64,000 bases of DNA from contig CM072160.1 of assembly GCA_036850595.1 (NCBI GenBank), forward strand, positions 4,667,773 through 4,731,772, written 5' to 3'. Source of the DNA: Rhyacichthys aspro (Eukaryota; Chordata; Actinopteri; Gobiiformes; Rhyacichthyidae). Positions 33,762 through 46,125 of this stretch are shown here, piece after piece; position 1 is the stretch's first letter, and each line of letters opens with the position of its first letter. The translations under genes and the position numbers were made by a program. The notes beneath the pieces were generated by a model that saw only the letters and a list, made by a program, of their open reading frames with translations, was not told where the DNA came from and did no database searches.

Positions 33762-36700
33762 ATGACGGATTTAAGTGAAGTAGCAGTGTACTCGGACTCC
33801 TGTGATATTTATAAGGTAAGTGCACAATACATACAATACACAGGCCTGGTTCTAAAGAAATGTCTTAAAGTGTTTTTTAAAAGCGGTTGTGAAGAGGTAA
33901 CTTACTCCCTACAGTAGATAAATGTCAACACAGTATGACTGCTTTTCCAAAATTACAATTATCACAACGTTGTCATACAAAGAAGGTATTTACATGTATT
34001 TATTTTGACATATCATCATGTTTCTCTTTTATACAACCCCAGACTTTACTATTTATTTGTATAAGAACTTAAATGTGGCTGTCTGGGCTAAAATATGGGC
34101 AATTTCTTGTTTGCAGACCACACATTTTAAATTTATTCAGGGTTTGGGCCACTATTTATACATGTTTTACTCTCTATTGCTTCTGTCTGCTTCTCCAAAC
34201 TGCATAAGGGATGGGGAAATAAAGTAGCTCCAAAAGTATCTAATAGAGTCACATTTACAAAATAATAATAATAATGAACTATCCACAACTAATATTACTA
34301 AAGACTAGAGCATTTGAACAATAAAGACATGATTTATTCCTCCAACATTTCATCTGAGGCAGCACTTAACATAAAACCTTTCCTTGATCCTTCACAATAA
34401 AAGCTCCACATATGACACTCTGTATATCCAGGTTATGCTACTAATTATAAAAAAATCCACATATAGATTGCACACACCCTGATTAAAACACTAATAGCTC
34501 CCCTGTTAGACTGAGAACTGCACCTGACAATAGTAAATGTGGTAGTTTTGATGCCCTATTCCGGCCCTAACAGTGCAGCGCCGCTTTAATAATCCATTCA
34601 TCGTTCTTTGACCTTAATTGTCCTCCTCAGAATGTGTTTTGTAACCCGGCCTTCGAGCTGGAGGGGGAGCGAGAGGAGAGAGTGGAGGGATTCAGGACGA
34701 CAGCGTCTACGCCTGAACCCATCAAACCTCCAACGCCCAGTGAGTTTAAGAGGTTCTCAAATCTAAAAACATTTATTAAACAGGTTTTTGTTTGACCATT
34801 CACATATACCATTCAGTTAGCTCTTATTTTAGTCCTTTGAATGTAGTATAGTCACATTACAGTGAATAATACAACTGTAAACCCTGTATTGATGGTACTA
34901 CAGTGATAATAAGAAGCCAAATATTGTACCACAGTCCCTTTACGATCAATATTACATACATGCTTCCATTTTTCAATTTTGGAAATGCAAAAACAAGATG
35001 TATAATTAGCTTTTAGTTCTTTATTTAAGTTGAACTGCACTTTGTCTGGAAAATCATGCAAAAGTTTATGTTTATGTTTATTAAGATCCCCATTAGCATC
35101 TGCTGCTCTTCCTGGGCTCAATTTACATTACACCAAATACAATATTACTTTTACAAAGAAAAATACAGACTTGAACCACAACACAACATTTCTAACCAAA
35201 ACAATAATTGCATATGCTATGCCAGTGATGTCAAACTCAAAGGGGTCAGGGGCCAAAGACTGTGACAAATCCAACAAAAACTGTCTCAAATCCAGCTGAA
35301 ACCTGTTCAAATCTAACTGAAACATGCTAAAATTCAACAAAAATATGTTCAAATCCAAATAAACCCTTTTCACATCCTTTTAAAACCTGTTCAAATCAAA
35401 TTAGAACCTGTCCAAATCTTTCTAAAACCTGTTCAAATCCATCTTAAACCGGTCCAAATCTTTCTAAAAACCTGTTCAAATCCATCTAAAACTTGCTCAA
35501 ATCCATCTTAAACCTGTCCAAATCCAATTAAAACCTGTTCAAATCCTTCTAAAACCTGTTCAAATCCATCTAAAACTTGCTCAAATCCATCTAAAACTTG
35601 CTCAAATCCATCTTAAACCTGTCCAAATCCAATTAAAACCTGTTCAAATCCATCTAAAACTTGCTCAAATCCATCTTAAACCTGTCCAAATCCAATTAAA
35701 ACTTGTTCAAATCCTTCTAAAACTTGTTCAAATCCAACTGAAACTTGTTCAAATCCAACTAAAACCTGTTAAAAATAAACAGTTTCCATAAAAGGAGAAA
35801 ATTAATGATAAAGATAACTTTTGTAACATTAAAAAAATAATAAAAGCTTCCAAATGTCACCATCTCCGGCCCGGCTTATCACGGCCCCTCACCACTTTGA
35901 GTTTGACACCACTGATTTAAAATAACTATTTGTATAGTTGTAATATATTTTCAGTGGCCTCTTAAAGCTGTAAGCAGTTGTTCGTTGCTCATTCATGGCT
36001 CTAAACATCACTTGTGTTGAGATAATACTTCTTAGAATAAAAAGTTGAATGGCATTGACCCAAACGTCCATAATTACATGAAGTGTCTTGTGTTCTTTAC
36101 CCTGAGGTCCGGTCTGGGGCCTGTTCGGGGTCTGTGTGAAGAGACTGCGGGGTCTGGGCTGTGGTTGGGGGGCTCTGGTGGTCTCTGCTGCTGCCCTGCT
36201 TCTGGTGGCCGTCCTGGGACTGACTCTAGCGCTCATTCTGACACGTGAGACACGGAACAAACACACGCAAGATCACGTTAAAAACATGTGAGAAGAACCT
36301 GCTGCATGGTGTCTTTTCTCTGGGTTTTGTAGAAATAAAAGAGGAAGCGGTGGAGGAGCAGTTGTCGTCCACCACTTCTTCAGACGTTCTCGTTACGGGA
36401 CAGGACACCTCACACATTTTACCCACAGCTCCCACTCACAGCAGCCGATGGGAAAGCACCGCTCCACCACCGTCCACCGGGACATCCATCTCGGAAACAA
36501 GTAAGAGCTTCACGCACCACAAGAGTTACCAAAATAAACTGTAATTTCATCTTTTTTACTTGTTTATTTGTTTATTTCTCATGCAACTTGGGCAACACTT
36601 AAAAGCTATTGACTATTTAGCATTAATTTTGTATTAGTATTATGATATCTGGGTAAAAATAGCAATAAAATAACTAATATACTCCCTTTTAGTGGTGGCT

Positions 36701-39700
36701 TGACCTAAACTAAGGTCACTGAGGTGCAATATTTTTCTTCGAAAGTGTCCAAACACGATTCCTGAAAACTCTTGTTCCTCATTCAGGAAAAAGCCATAAA
36801 ATAAGTTCCTGTAAGTTCAAAAGATAGAAATGGGACATGACACTGCTGAGTCTGAATTTTCCTCTCATTAATGTTAAAAAGGGGTTTGTGAGTTGTAATT
36901 ATTATTATTAAGTGCACATGGGGTTTTAATAAGCTCTCGCTGCTCAGAAATGGTTTGGCCCTTGTTGGTTGTAGTGATGCTTAAAGGTATAATTTGCAGG
37001 ATTTTCAGTAAAAATCCAAATAAAGCACACACTGGAAATCACTGGATCTGCATTTATGGCCTTGAATAACTTAATAATGTGAATATTGGACATAATTCAC
37101 TTTTTTCTTACACTAGAATGATATTTCTTATGTACAGCTTTTAGCCAAATACAAATACTGTCAAGAAGTTCCATTTTAAAACCAAAGTAAACTTGAATTT
37201 GACAGTTTTACTGATGATTAAAAGAGTAAGTGAAGGATGGAGCAGAAGGCCAGGCTGTTTAAAAGTTAAAATCACCTTTTATCTGTGTTTAAGATGGACT
37301 ATTTGTAATTATTATATTTATTGTATTATTATTATTATTATTATTATTGACTATTTGTAAATGTACTGTAAATAACTACCCCTGCAACATCTACCCCAGA
37401 GGTGTCCAAACTTTTTGCAACAAGGGCCACATTTCACTAGAGGAACATTTTCAAGGGTCGATAATTTCTTCTGATTTCATTCTTATATCACAAGTACAGG
37501 TTTTAGTTGGATTTAAACAGGTTGAAATGGATTTGAACAGGTTTTAGATGGATTTGAACAGGTTTTAGATGGATTTAAACAGGTTTTAGGTGGATTTGAA
37601 CAGGTTTTAGTTGAATTTGATCAGGTTTTAGATGGATTTAAACAGGTTTTAGATGGATTTAAACAGGTTTTAGATAGATTTAAAGAGGTTGAAATGAATT
37701 TGAACAGGTTTTAGATGGATTTTAACAGGTTTTAGCTGGATTTGAACAGGTTTAAGATGGATTTAAACAGGTTTTAGGTGGATTTGAACAGGTTTTAGGT
37801 GGACACATTATCATCTTTTATCTGTGTTTAAGATGAACTATTTGTAAATATACTGTAAATAACTGCCCCTACAACTTCTACCCTGTTGCACCGCCTCGAA
37901 GTGGTTCTCCCTGAGGTTTCATTTTCCTCAAACTTGACCATGGCTTTAACTAATACATGATAATATCGTTATAAAGCGTTAATATACAGTATTGTTTGTG
38001 TCTCAGGTTGTGGGGGCGTTCTGACCGAGGCAGAGGGCAGTTTTAGTTCACCAAACCACCCCGGCTCTTACCCTCTCAACTCTCTGTGTGTCTGGGTGAT
38101 CCGGGTCCCACCTCCGGCTCTGGTCCAGATCCACGTGTCGTCTTTATCGGTGGAGGGGCCCTCTCCCTGTCTGTTCGACTGGCTGGAGGTGCAGGAGCAG
38201 CTGGAGCACGCCTCTGTGGTCACCAGGTCGGATCAATAATGATCAATAATAATCAATAATGAACAAGACATTTTAGGGTTTGGGGAGGTCAGGCTACTGA
38301 TAACTATAATAAAATGTACAGCAAAATACTTCTAATATGAACAGCAAAAAGACTGGGCAGACACACTGTTTTTTTTAGTGTGTTTTCTTTTAATAACTTT
38401 ACAAATTTCCCCCAAATTATCAATACATTTACTTACTTACTTACTAATTTACGTTACTTTTTTTGGAAATCAACACATTTAGGATATGGCCTACGATAAT
38501 AATCTTCCCAAAAAATATAAAAATATATATTTTTTTGTCAGATTAAAACCAAATATGATCACTTTTCCAATTTTATATATAAACAATTTTCAAAATAAAA
38601 GAAAAGTAGGACCATAGTTTTTATTTTATGTTGTTAAAAATATTGAAATTTCTGTTTAAATTAAAGGGGTTTAATTCAGTAATACAAAAGCTTTGAAAAG
38701 GTAACGCTTTTAAATCTTATCTGGAAAGTGAAAGTCATGGCATGAGTAATACATTACTTTGCAGTAAACTTACATTGTTCAGCATTCATTCATCATTTTG
38801 AAGAATACGAACCTTTTGAACCACGTGACGCAGGAGGAAGCAGAGAGAAAAGGAGATGAAGTTGAAAAATGACACCTGTTGCATTTGTGTGATCACATTT
38901 TTACCTTTAGTCGCCAGTAGATGGCACTAATGCTCTCTCAGTGCAAAATCCAAGCACTGCCAGCAGCAACAACTAACAAAAAACTAGAATGTGATTGTCA
39001 ATAAATGAACATTTCACCTGCATGATCAATTAACATTTTTTAAAGTTTTCCATTATAATTATGAACTATGAATACGCTGCTAAATAACAAAAAGCTTGAT
39101 ATATTTGTAAGATAATCCATATTTAAGTCATTAATGGTTATTTATTGACTCTTTTTGATTGGTCTACAATACATATTTTATTTAAAAGGCAGTATTTCAA
39201 TCACATGATATTTATTTATTTATTTATTTATTCATTTATTTTATGTTCTCTGCTGTTTATGTGAATGTTGTTACTGGTGTTGTGCATCTTAAAACATCCC
39301 AAAGTGTGTCCTTAGACCAGCTGACCTCAGTTTATTCTCTGTTTAGTCTAATTTAATATTAGACGTCCAGCTATATTTGGACAGACACACTACAAGATAG
39401 AAAAGTAGTAGAGTAGAGACATAACTAAATGTCTTGTAGAAGCTAAGGCTATAGTTTCTAGCTGGGATACTTAGATTACAATCTCTGCAACTCTTTTACT
39501 TATATTATTAGTTATTTTTGATTCGTGCATGAGAAAAATTGCTTGTGAATTATTTACATTATTGTCTTTAAAACATTGGCCTATTTTTTTCTTGGAAAGG
39601 GTCATAACAGGATTCATGAAAACGTAACCCAACTCTACTTCTCAAATTCTTTTAGGGATTAATGGAGTAAAGTCCAAGTGGAAACTGGTGCCAGGAAAAG

Positions 39701-42700
39701 CTTTTAACATTATATAAAAGGTCTGTTTCTGTTTTGCTGCAGGTTTTGTGGAAACGTAGCTCCAGCGACAGTGAACACCAACAGCAGCACGGTGTGGGTG
39801 ACCTTTCGCTCTGACGGCAGCATCTCAGGCTCCGGCTTCACGGCGCAGTACAGGGCCGTTTTACCCGGACACAGTGAGTCATCAGCACCATGAGCCGATT
39901 ATATGTGTTTGTTGTCATTTGCTTCATCATTTGTGTGGGTTTATTACTGTCGTTTACACCAGAGAGCTGCTCCAGAGATGAGTTCATGTGTGACAGTGGC
40001 CGCTGTCTGCTGCCTGTCTCTGTTTGTGACGGCCATCATCACTGCAACGACCAAACAGACGAGGAAAACTGCAGCCACAAACACAACGGTAAACTTTAGT
40101 CCCTTTTGGTTCATATTAAAACTCTACAAAGTTCCTAAAGCCCATGAATGAAGCCTGATGAAACATTTAAAGGGCCTCACCATGGGATTTTGTGATGTCA
40201 TAAATTTCTCTGCAGTCTCACTACCCGCATGGACTTTGTATTAATGAATATGCTGCTACTGAGTCGGCTAAAAAACAAAAAGGTTGAACAAAAAAGAGCC
40301 GTGCAAAACTCTGTAAAGTGTATTTATCATAAAACAGGAAAAAAATTGTAAAATGTTTAAAAAGCTGTTTTAAAAGCAACTTAAGATATTATTCTTTAAA
40401 TGACTGACTGTACTTTGTTATAATATGTATTTTATAATGTTTATGTACTTTATGATGTATTTTATTATGTCGTTTTATGTGAAGCTCCTTGTGACTGCTG
40501 TATAAATAAACTTTACTTACTTAAAGAATGTACAATGGACAAATACTGACCTCAGATCAGTTGAGTTCATTTTATTAAGTTAATATTGTTTTATTTGCTC
40601 AGTTTCGTAAATAAGTGTCTCAAAAGATGTAAAGTATTGTCAGTGAAAGGTAAATTAAGTGGATATCCAATAGTGTTTGTCCAAATGGGACTGTTGTGTC
40701 CAATATGGTGGACTTTTAGAGCATTTGCAGACACTTTTTATGAGCTATCCCAATGACCATCAGAGCATAATGACTTGGGTTTAGAGTTGTTAAAAAGACT
40801 CAAATAGAGTCTAGTGGACAGTGGAAAAAATGTTTTGTAAATCTATTTTTTACTTATAGGATTAAATAGACTTAATGGACACTTAAACAATAGTACTGCC
40901 AGGAAAGGGGCTTTACAGAGAGCTTTTAAGTGCACTGAAAAGAAAAAAAACAACATTCTTCTGTGTTTCTGTCAGAGTGTGGCGGCCAGAAAACTGGACC
41001 AAATGGTTCCTTGGCGAGTCCAAACCACCCACTGCCTTACCCTCACCAGCAGGTACTTTTAAACACACTCTTTATATAGTTATACTTAGGAGGATATAGT
41101 TTGATATAAAAGGTCTTATGTTGTAAACTGTTCCTCCGTTAGTTGTGTATTTGGCATATTTCTGTCGAAGAGGGCCACATCATAAGCCTCAGCTTCAGAA
41201 ACTTCAGCCTGGAGACTCAGGACGTGTGCGAGTTCGACTACGTGGAGGTGCACGACAGCTCCGACATGAGAGCGGGCCGGGTTTTAGGAAGGTACGTGCG
41301 TGTTATATAATATGATCTCACTGACACGGCTTAGACATGTGTAGCGCTGGGTTCACTCTCTTTTACGGAGACAGTTTTACAAGACGTTATCAGATTATCT
41401 TTACGGCTTTACACAAGTGTTTACACAACACTCGACAAGATAAAACACCGAGCAGGTCGAAAGTGATGCTAAAAAGACAAAACAAAGCTGAAATTCAATA
41501 AAAAACACACAATTTTATCCCATTTTTACATTAAACCTAAAAGATATATGTGACATTTTGGGTGAAACTGACCAATTCAGTTCAATTATATTCAACAAAA
41601 CACTTTATGCATTATACAAGTCAGGGCTTAAACATCAAAAGAATGCACATATCCGCTTTTTTTTGTATTTATTTTAACTTTAAATAACCAGCTAAGTCAA
41701 TTAAAAGCCAATCCTCATTCACAGTGTCAATCTGGGCAAAAGGCAGCATGAAGATATAAGACTTTATAAGATAAAGCAGGTTCAAAAGGGAAACTACAAA
41801 AAAATCATATAATATAATACCAAATGCAAACAAAATGCATGTGCAGTATATGCAGGCACATATATGTTAAAAGTAAGGCTGGACAGTGGAAATATTGGAG
41901 ATGGTGTGAAACATTGCATTTAAGACAAAAAATACAACTCAAAATGATCAATATAGGTGTCTTAAATGCATTATTAAAGCTGTATAATTATGGCTCTGAG
42001 GTGTTTGTTTTGTCTGTGTTTTTAAGGTTTTGTGGCATGACCTTTCCTCCGAACATCACCTCGTCCGGTCCACATCTGACTGTGGTGTTCGTGGCTGATG
42101 AAGGTGTGGCCGACAGCGGCTTCAACGCCACGTATCAGGCTGTTTCCTTATTAGACAGTATGTGTTTTTTGTAGTCTTTACTGATATAGAGAAGTAAATA
42201 AGGACTAAATAGATTGACAAAAAATGAAGGATAGTGATATAAGACATTTTACATTTACATTTTGCTGAAGACTGTGACATTTGGAAGCTTTTATTACATT
42301 TTGAACGTGAGATTTTATCTTCATTTGAGTCTTTTAAAAGTTATCTTTATCATTAATTTCCTCCTTTTGTGGAAACTTGTTTTAGCTTGGTTTTGAACAT
42401 GTTTTAGATGGATTTAAACAGGTTTTAGTTGGTTTTGAACATGTTTTAGATGGATTTAAACAGGTTTTTGTTGGATTTGAACAGGTTTGAGATGGATTTG
42501 AACAGGTTTTCCTTGGATTTGAACAGCTTTTAGATGGATTTGAACAGGTTTTAGATGGATTTGAACAGGTTTTAGATGGATTTGAACAGGTTCTCTTTGG
42601 ATTTGAATAATTTTCAGTTGGATTTGAACAGGTTTTCGTTGGATTTGAACAGGTTTTAGATTAATTTAAACAGGTTTTCCTTGGATTTGAACAGGTTTTC

Positions 42701-44849
42701 CTTGGATTTGAACAGCTTTTAGATGGATTGGAACAGGTTTTCTTTGGATTTGAATAATTTTTAGATGGATTTGAACAGGTTTTCCTTGGATTTGAACAGG
42801 TTTTTCTTAGATTTGAACAGCTTTTAGATGGATTTGAACAGGTTTTCTTTGGATTTGAATAATTTTTAGATGGATTTGAACAGGTTTTCGTTGGATTTGA
42901 ACAGGTTTTCCTTGGATTTGAACAACTTTTAGATTGATTTGAACAGGTTTTAGTTGGATTTGAACAAGTTTTAGATGAATTTGAATAGGTTTTCTTTGGA
43001 TTTGAACAGGTTTTTGTTGGATTTAAACAGGTTTTAGGTGGATTTGAACAGCTTTTAGTTGGATTTGAACAGGTTTTAATTGAATTTGATCATGTTTTTG
43101 ATGGATTTGAACAGGTTTTTGATTGATTTAAACTGATTTTATTTATATTTGTAGCAAAATCAAATCCATCGAAAACCTGTTCAAATCCAAATAAAACCTA
43201 GTGCCAAAAATATCACCATCTAAATGTACTGAAGCCCCGCATTTGGCCCCAGAGCCTTGAGTTTAACATGTGTGCACTAAAATCATTATAAAGCAGTTAA
43301 ATAGAAGTAATATAAAGTCTACCCTTGTCTCCTGTTACTGTCTATAAGTCTTTTTTATTTCCAGGGACATGTGGCCCAGATCAGTTTGCGTGCAGCACAG
43401 GAGAGTGTCTCCAGCGACAGTGGCTGTGTGACGGATGGAACGACTGCTCGGACGGGGCAGATGAACTACACTGTGGCAACTCCACCTACCCTCCGTTCAG
43501 TGAGTCCCTCTAATCTCTGACCCCGATCGCACAGGCTCTCGTTACAAACACCACACCAGGGATTTGCCATTCAATGTGTTATCTAGATTTGTCATGGGAA
43601 AATTGTACGTATAACCCATTTTGGTAAAGAAAAGTGGTCTCTTAGTAAAGCATCAACACACAAACATACAGTACAGAAAAGGAGAACACAGAAGAAAGCA
43701 TTAAGAAAGAGAAAAGAGATTCTATATTGTTTTTTCATATTTACATAAACAGGAACTGGATATTATTCTAGAAGAGCGAAGTTACTGACTCAACACTGTT
43801 TACATTTAAGGTTATTAAACCCTTAGTTTAGCCTAAATTTATCATCGACTTCTCCTTTAAAATAAATCCCAATGAGTAGAGCATGTATTTTGTGTCTTTA
43901 GTGTCATCGTGTGAAGTTATCGAAGTGGAGATGTGTCTGGGTCTGAGTTATAATCTGACCTCTTTTCCAAACATCTGGCTGTCCATCGCCGACCAGAGAG
44001 AGGCCGCCACTCTGCTGAGCCAGTATCAGGTGAGAGAGCTTTGATCAATTACAAAACACATCACAGTTCACAGTTTTGATGGTGTTGTGATAATGGAGAC
44101 TGGCCTTGGTCCTGCTCTTCTAGGAAATCACTTTCTAAGACAATTTCTTGAGATTTGAGAGCAGCGTTTTCATATCATTTACAACAGACCCAGTTTTATT
44201 CTCCCATTTTTGCACAGGTTTGATGTAAATTATGGGTTTGTAGGGGCAATTCCTCTATGTTTTGATTTTAAAATCCTCTCCAACAGCTACAACAGTCTGC
44301 ATTAATGGAAAACTACTCTTTAAATTCACAGTTTTATCAGGAACTTGGAAAACCTCACTTGAGATTTAATGCAGCTTTTTAAACGGCAAAGTCTCTTAAA
44401 CAAATGTATTTTTTCTGGCTCTCAGACTTGATTAAAAACACATTGATTAAATTGTTTTCCTGTGTACAATAAAGTGTTATAATACTACATCTATTGTCAG
44501 CACATTCAAACAGATTCTCTTTTTATCAAAACCTTGTATCTCTTCTTCTTGATGTAAAGTTAAATTTGAAACCACTGAGTTAATGTTATCTCCTGACCTC
44601 ATTTCTCCGTTTGTTTTTCCCCAGGTGCTGATGGAGCTGGCGTGTTTCGAGCCCCTGAGGAGACTGGTCTGTGGGATGTTTTTGCCCCAGTGCAGTCCTC
44701 TGGGTGGCGTCCTACAGCCGTGTCGCTCCGTCTGCTCCTCGGCCGAGCAGCAGTGCGGTCAGGCCCTGGACACGCTCTCCTTCAGCTGGCCTTTTAACTG
44801 CAACCTGCTGCCGGACTCTCAGGACCCGATGGAGTGCTCGCTGCCTTAA
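33762..44849 (+). CDS. mfrp: membrane frizzled-related protein
   Basis: Type II membrane protein needed for eye growth and retinal pigment epithelium in vertebrates. Exons: 33762-33815, 34631-34739, 36107-36244, 36333-36500, 38007-38226, 39743-39873, 39963-40088, 40976-41052, 41143-41291, 42027-42157, 43365-43499, 43902-44029, 44625-44849; 596 residues (human 579). Order: cytoplasmic N-terminus with FCNPAFELE, one membrane segment at about 77-99, Ser/Thr/Pro-rich stalk, CUB1 (157-273), LDLa1 (274-315, CNDQTDEENC), CUB2 (316-434), LDLa2 (435-479, CSDGADELHC), and a C-terminal frizzled cysteine-rich domain (480-596) with all ten cysteines. This is the complete MFRP architecture. The second exon of each CUB domain is 131 nt with identical phases, a trace of their duplication. 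Several introns carry the 21-bp array family. A poly(A) signal lies at 45032-45037. Confidence 0.95.
35223..35914. repeat. mobile-element-like unit with inverted ends and 21-bp array
   Basis: The best-preserved member. Left end CAGTGATGTCAAACTCAAAG at 35223; right end CTTTGAGTTTGACACCACTG ending at 35914. These are inverted repeats of each other with one mismatch in 20 bases. Between them are about 24 units of a roughly 21-base repeat (AAATCCATCTAAAACCTGTTC type). No transposase ORF is present. I see no clear target-site duplication at the borders. It lies in an mfrp intron. Confidence 0.85.
37276..37883. repeat. 21-bp array unit flanked by long direct repeats
   Basis: The array (about 37495-37802, units of the GGTTTTAGATGGATTTGAAC type, opposite orientation to the 35-kb copy) begins after AGAGGTGTCCAAACTTTTTG at 37398. 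Outside it, about 70-110 bases are repeated directly: TTTTATCTGTGTTTAAGATG occurs at 37277 and 37814, and both copies continue through CTGTAAATAACT to CTACCC. An ATT microsatellite interrupts the left flank (37325-37350). Confidence 0.8.
40420..40520 (+). repeat. probable retroelement 3'-tail relic
   Basis: The segment GTGAAGCTCCTTGTGACTGC and the following ATAAATAAACTTTACTTACT resemble tails of truncated fish retroelement copies. It lies in an mfrp intron. Identification rests on general resemblance only. Confidence 0.3.
42385..43275. repeat. longest 21-bp array unit of the family
   Basis: About 34 units of the TTGGATTTGAACAGGTTTT type, with a higher-order alternation of the blocks TTAGATGGA, TTCCTTGGA and TTCTTTGGA. 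The array runs to about 43105, then comes TTTGTAGCAAAATCAAATCC, a short inverted set of units, GTGCCAAAAATATCACCATC, and GGCCCCAGAGCCTTGAGTTT, the family's terminal block. It lies in the mfrp intron before the second LDLa exon. Confidence 0.85.
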
Positions 44850-46125
44850 TCTGAAAGACGTTACCAGATTTTACAGCACAAAAAGCAAATATGGCACTAT
44901 TTCATTTTGACTTATAGTCCATGTGATTCAGATAAAGCTGCGTTGTAAATGAAAAATGTTGTAAAAACTTTATAACTAGTGTTTGTTTTAATGGTGACCT
45001 TGATTATGTAAAACTCACGAAGCTGAAAAACAATAAATGAAATAATGAGGTTACACTTACTTTACTTTTTTTTTTTTGAAAGGTTAATTGCAAAAAAGAG
45101 TTCAATTTGTCTGACTTTGAAAAATAGACATTTAAATCTCCATACAACCCAGTGTATAATATGGCCTGTTTCCACTGTGATTGTTCATAGACAATAACAT
45201 GACCCTGGTAGGCTACCGTAGGTGCCCACAGTTTGTAGAAAGGAGGGGTGCAATATTATGTGTGTCTCCACTTCTAAACATTGATTTTTCTTTTAAAATT
45301 TACAACCAAATTACCACCAAACAAGCCCAATAAATCTTAATCATCTTAATGTGATTTTATCTTGACATTTTTGTTCAAAGCTATGGGACAGTATGAGATT
45401 CTATATATATCATCTTATGACGTTATCACTGTGTGGTTCCAACTCTAAATGCTTTTGATAAAGTAAATATGTTAATGCACAATAATGACAAGTAATATAG
45501 ACATACTACTACAGTATAAAGAGACAAAATCCCTCAAGGCAGGGCTAACTAGTGTTTCTCTTTTGCAGCACTGGTGTTACAGGCTACATCAAGTGATTTG
45601 AGAGAAAAGACTCATTGCAACATCTTAAAACAGGTGTACAAGTCAAACCTCTTCAGTTGCACTTTGCTTTGCCCTTTTTCTGGCTTTCCTAAAAGCAGCT
45701 ATGATTGGCTGACTCAGGCCAACTGATTACTGTTGATTACAATCATAAAATTTATGATGATAACACAAAAAGTTGGGGAGTTGTGTAAAACGCAGAAACT
45801 GTCTCTTCAGCTCATATTAAAACAAAGTTGTGAATGGCATTAGTGATTTTAATAAATAAAAGATTGTAGCAAAAAGAAGGATAAAAAGCTGTTTATTAAC
45901 AATGACAGTAACATTATTTCAAGTGAAATAAAAATGTTGACCTTGTCCTTAGATTATGACCTTATTCTTTTAATGATTAACAGAAACTCCTCTAAATGCA
46001 GATGTCTCTGAGTTTACATAATTATTCATTTAATTATAAAACAGTGGCTCAGAAAGTGCAAAAGCAGAAACAGCTTCCTCCATTAAAGATCGATCCCATG
46101 ATACAAGTGCTTTTATGTTGAGTTG
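44850..46125. other. mfrp-nudt8 tail-to-tail intergenic region
   Basis: Contains the mfrp 3' UTR (AATAAA 45032-45037) and the nudt8 3' UTR on the other strand (a minus-strand AATAAA at 45892-45897). No other feature is seen. Confidence 0.5.
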
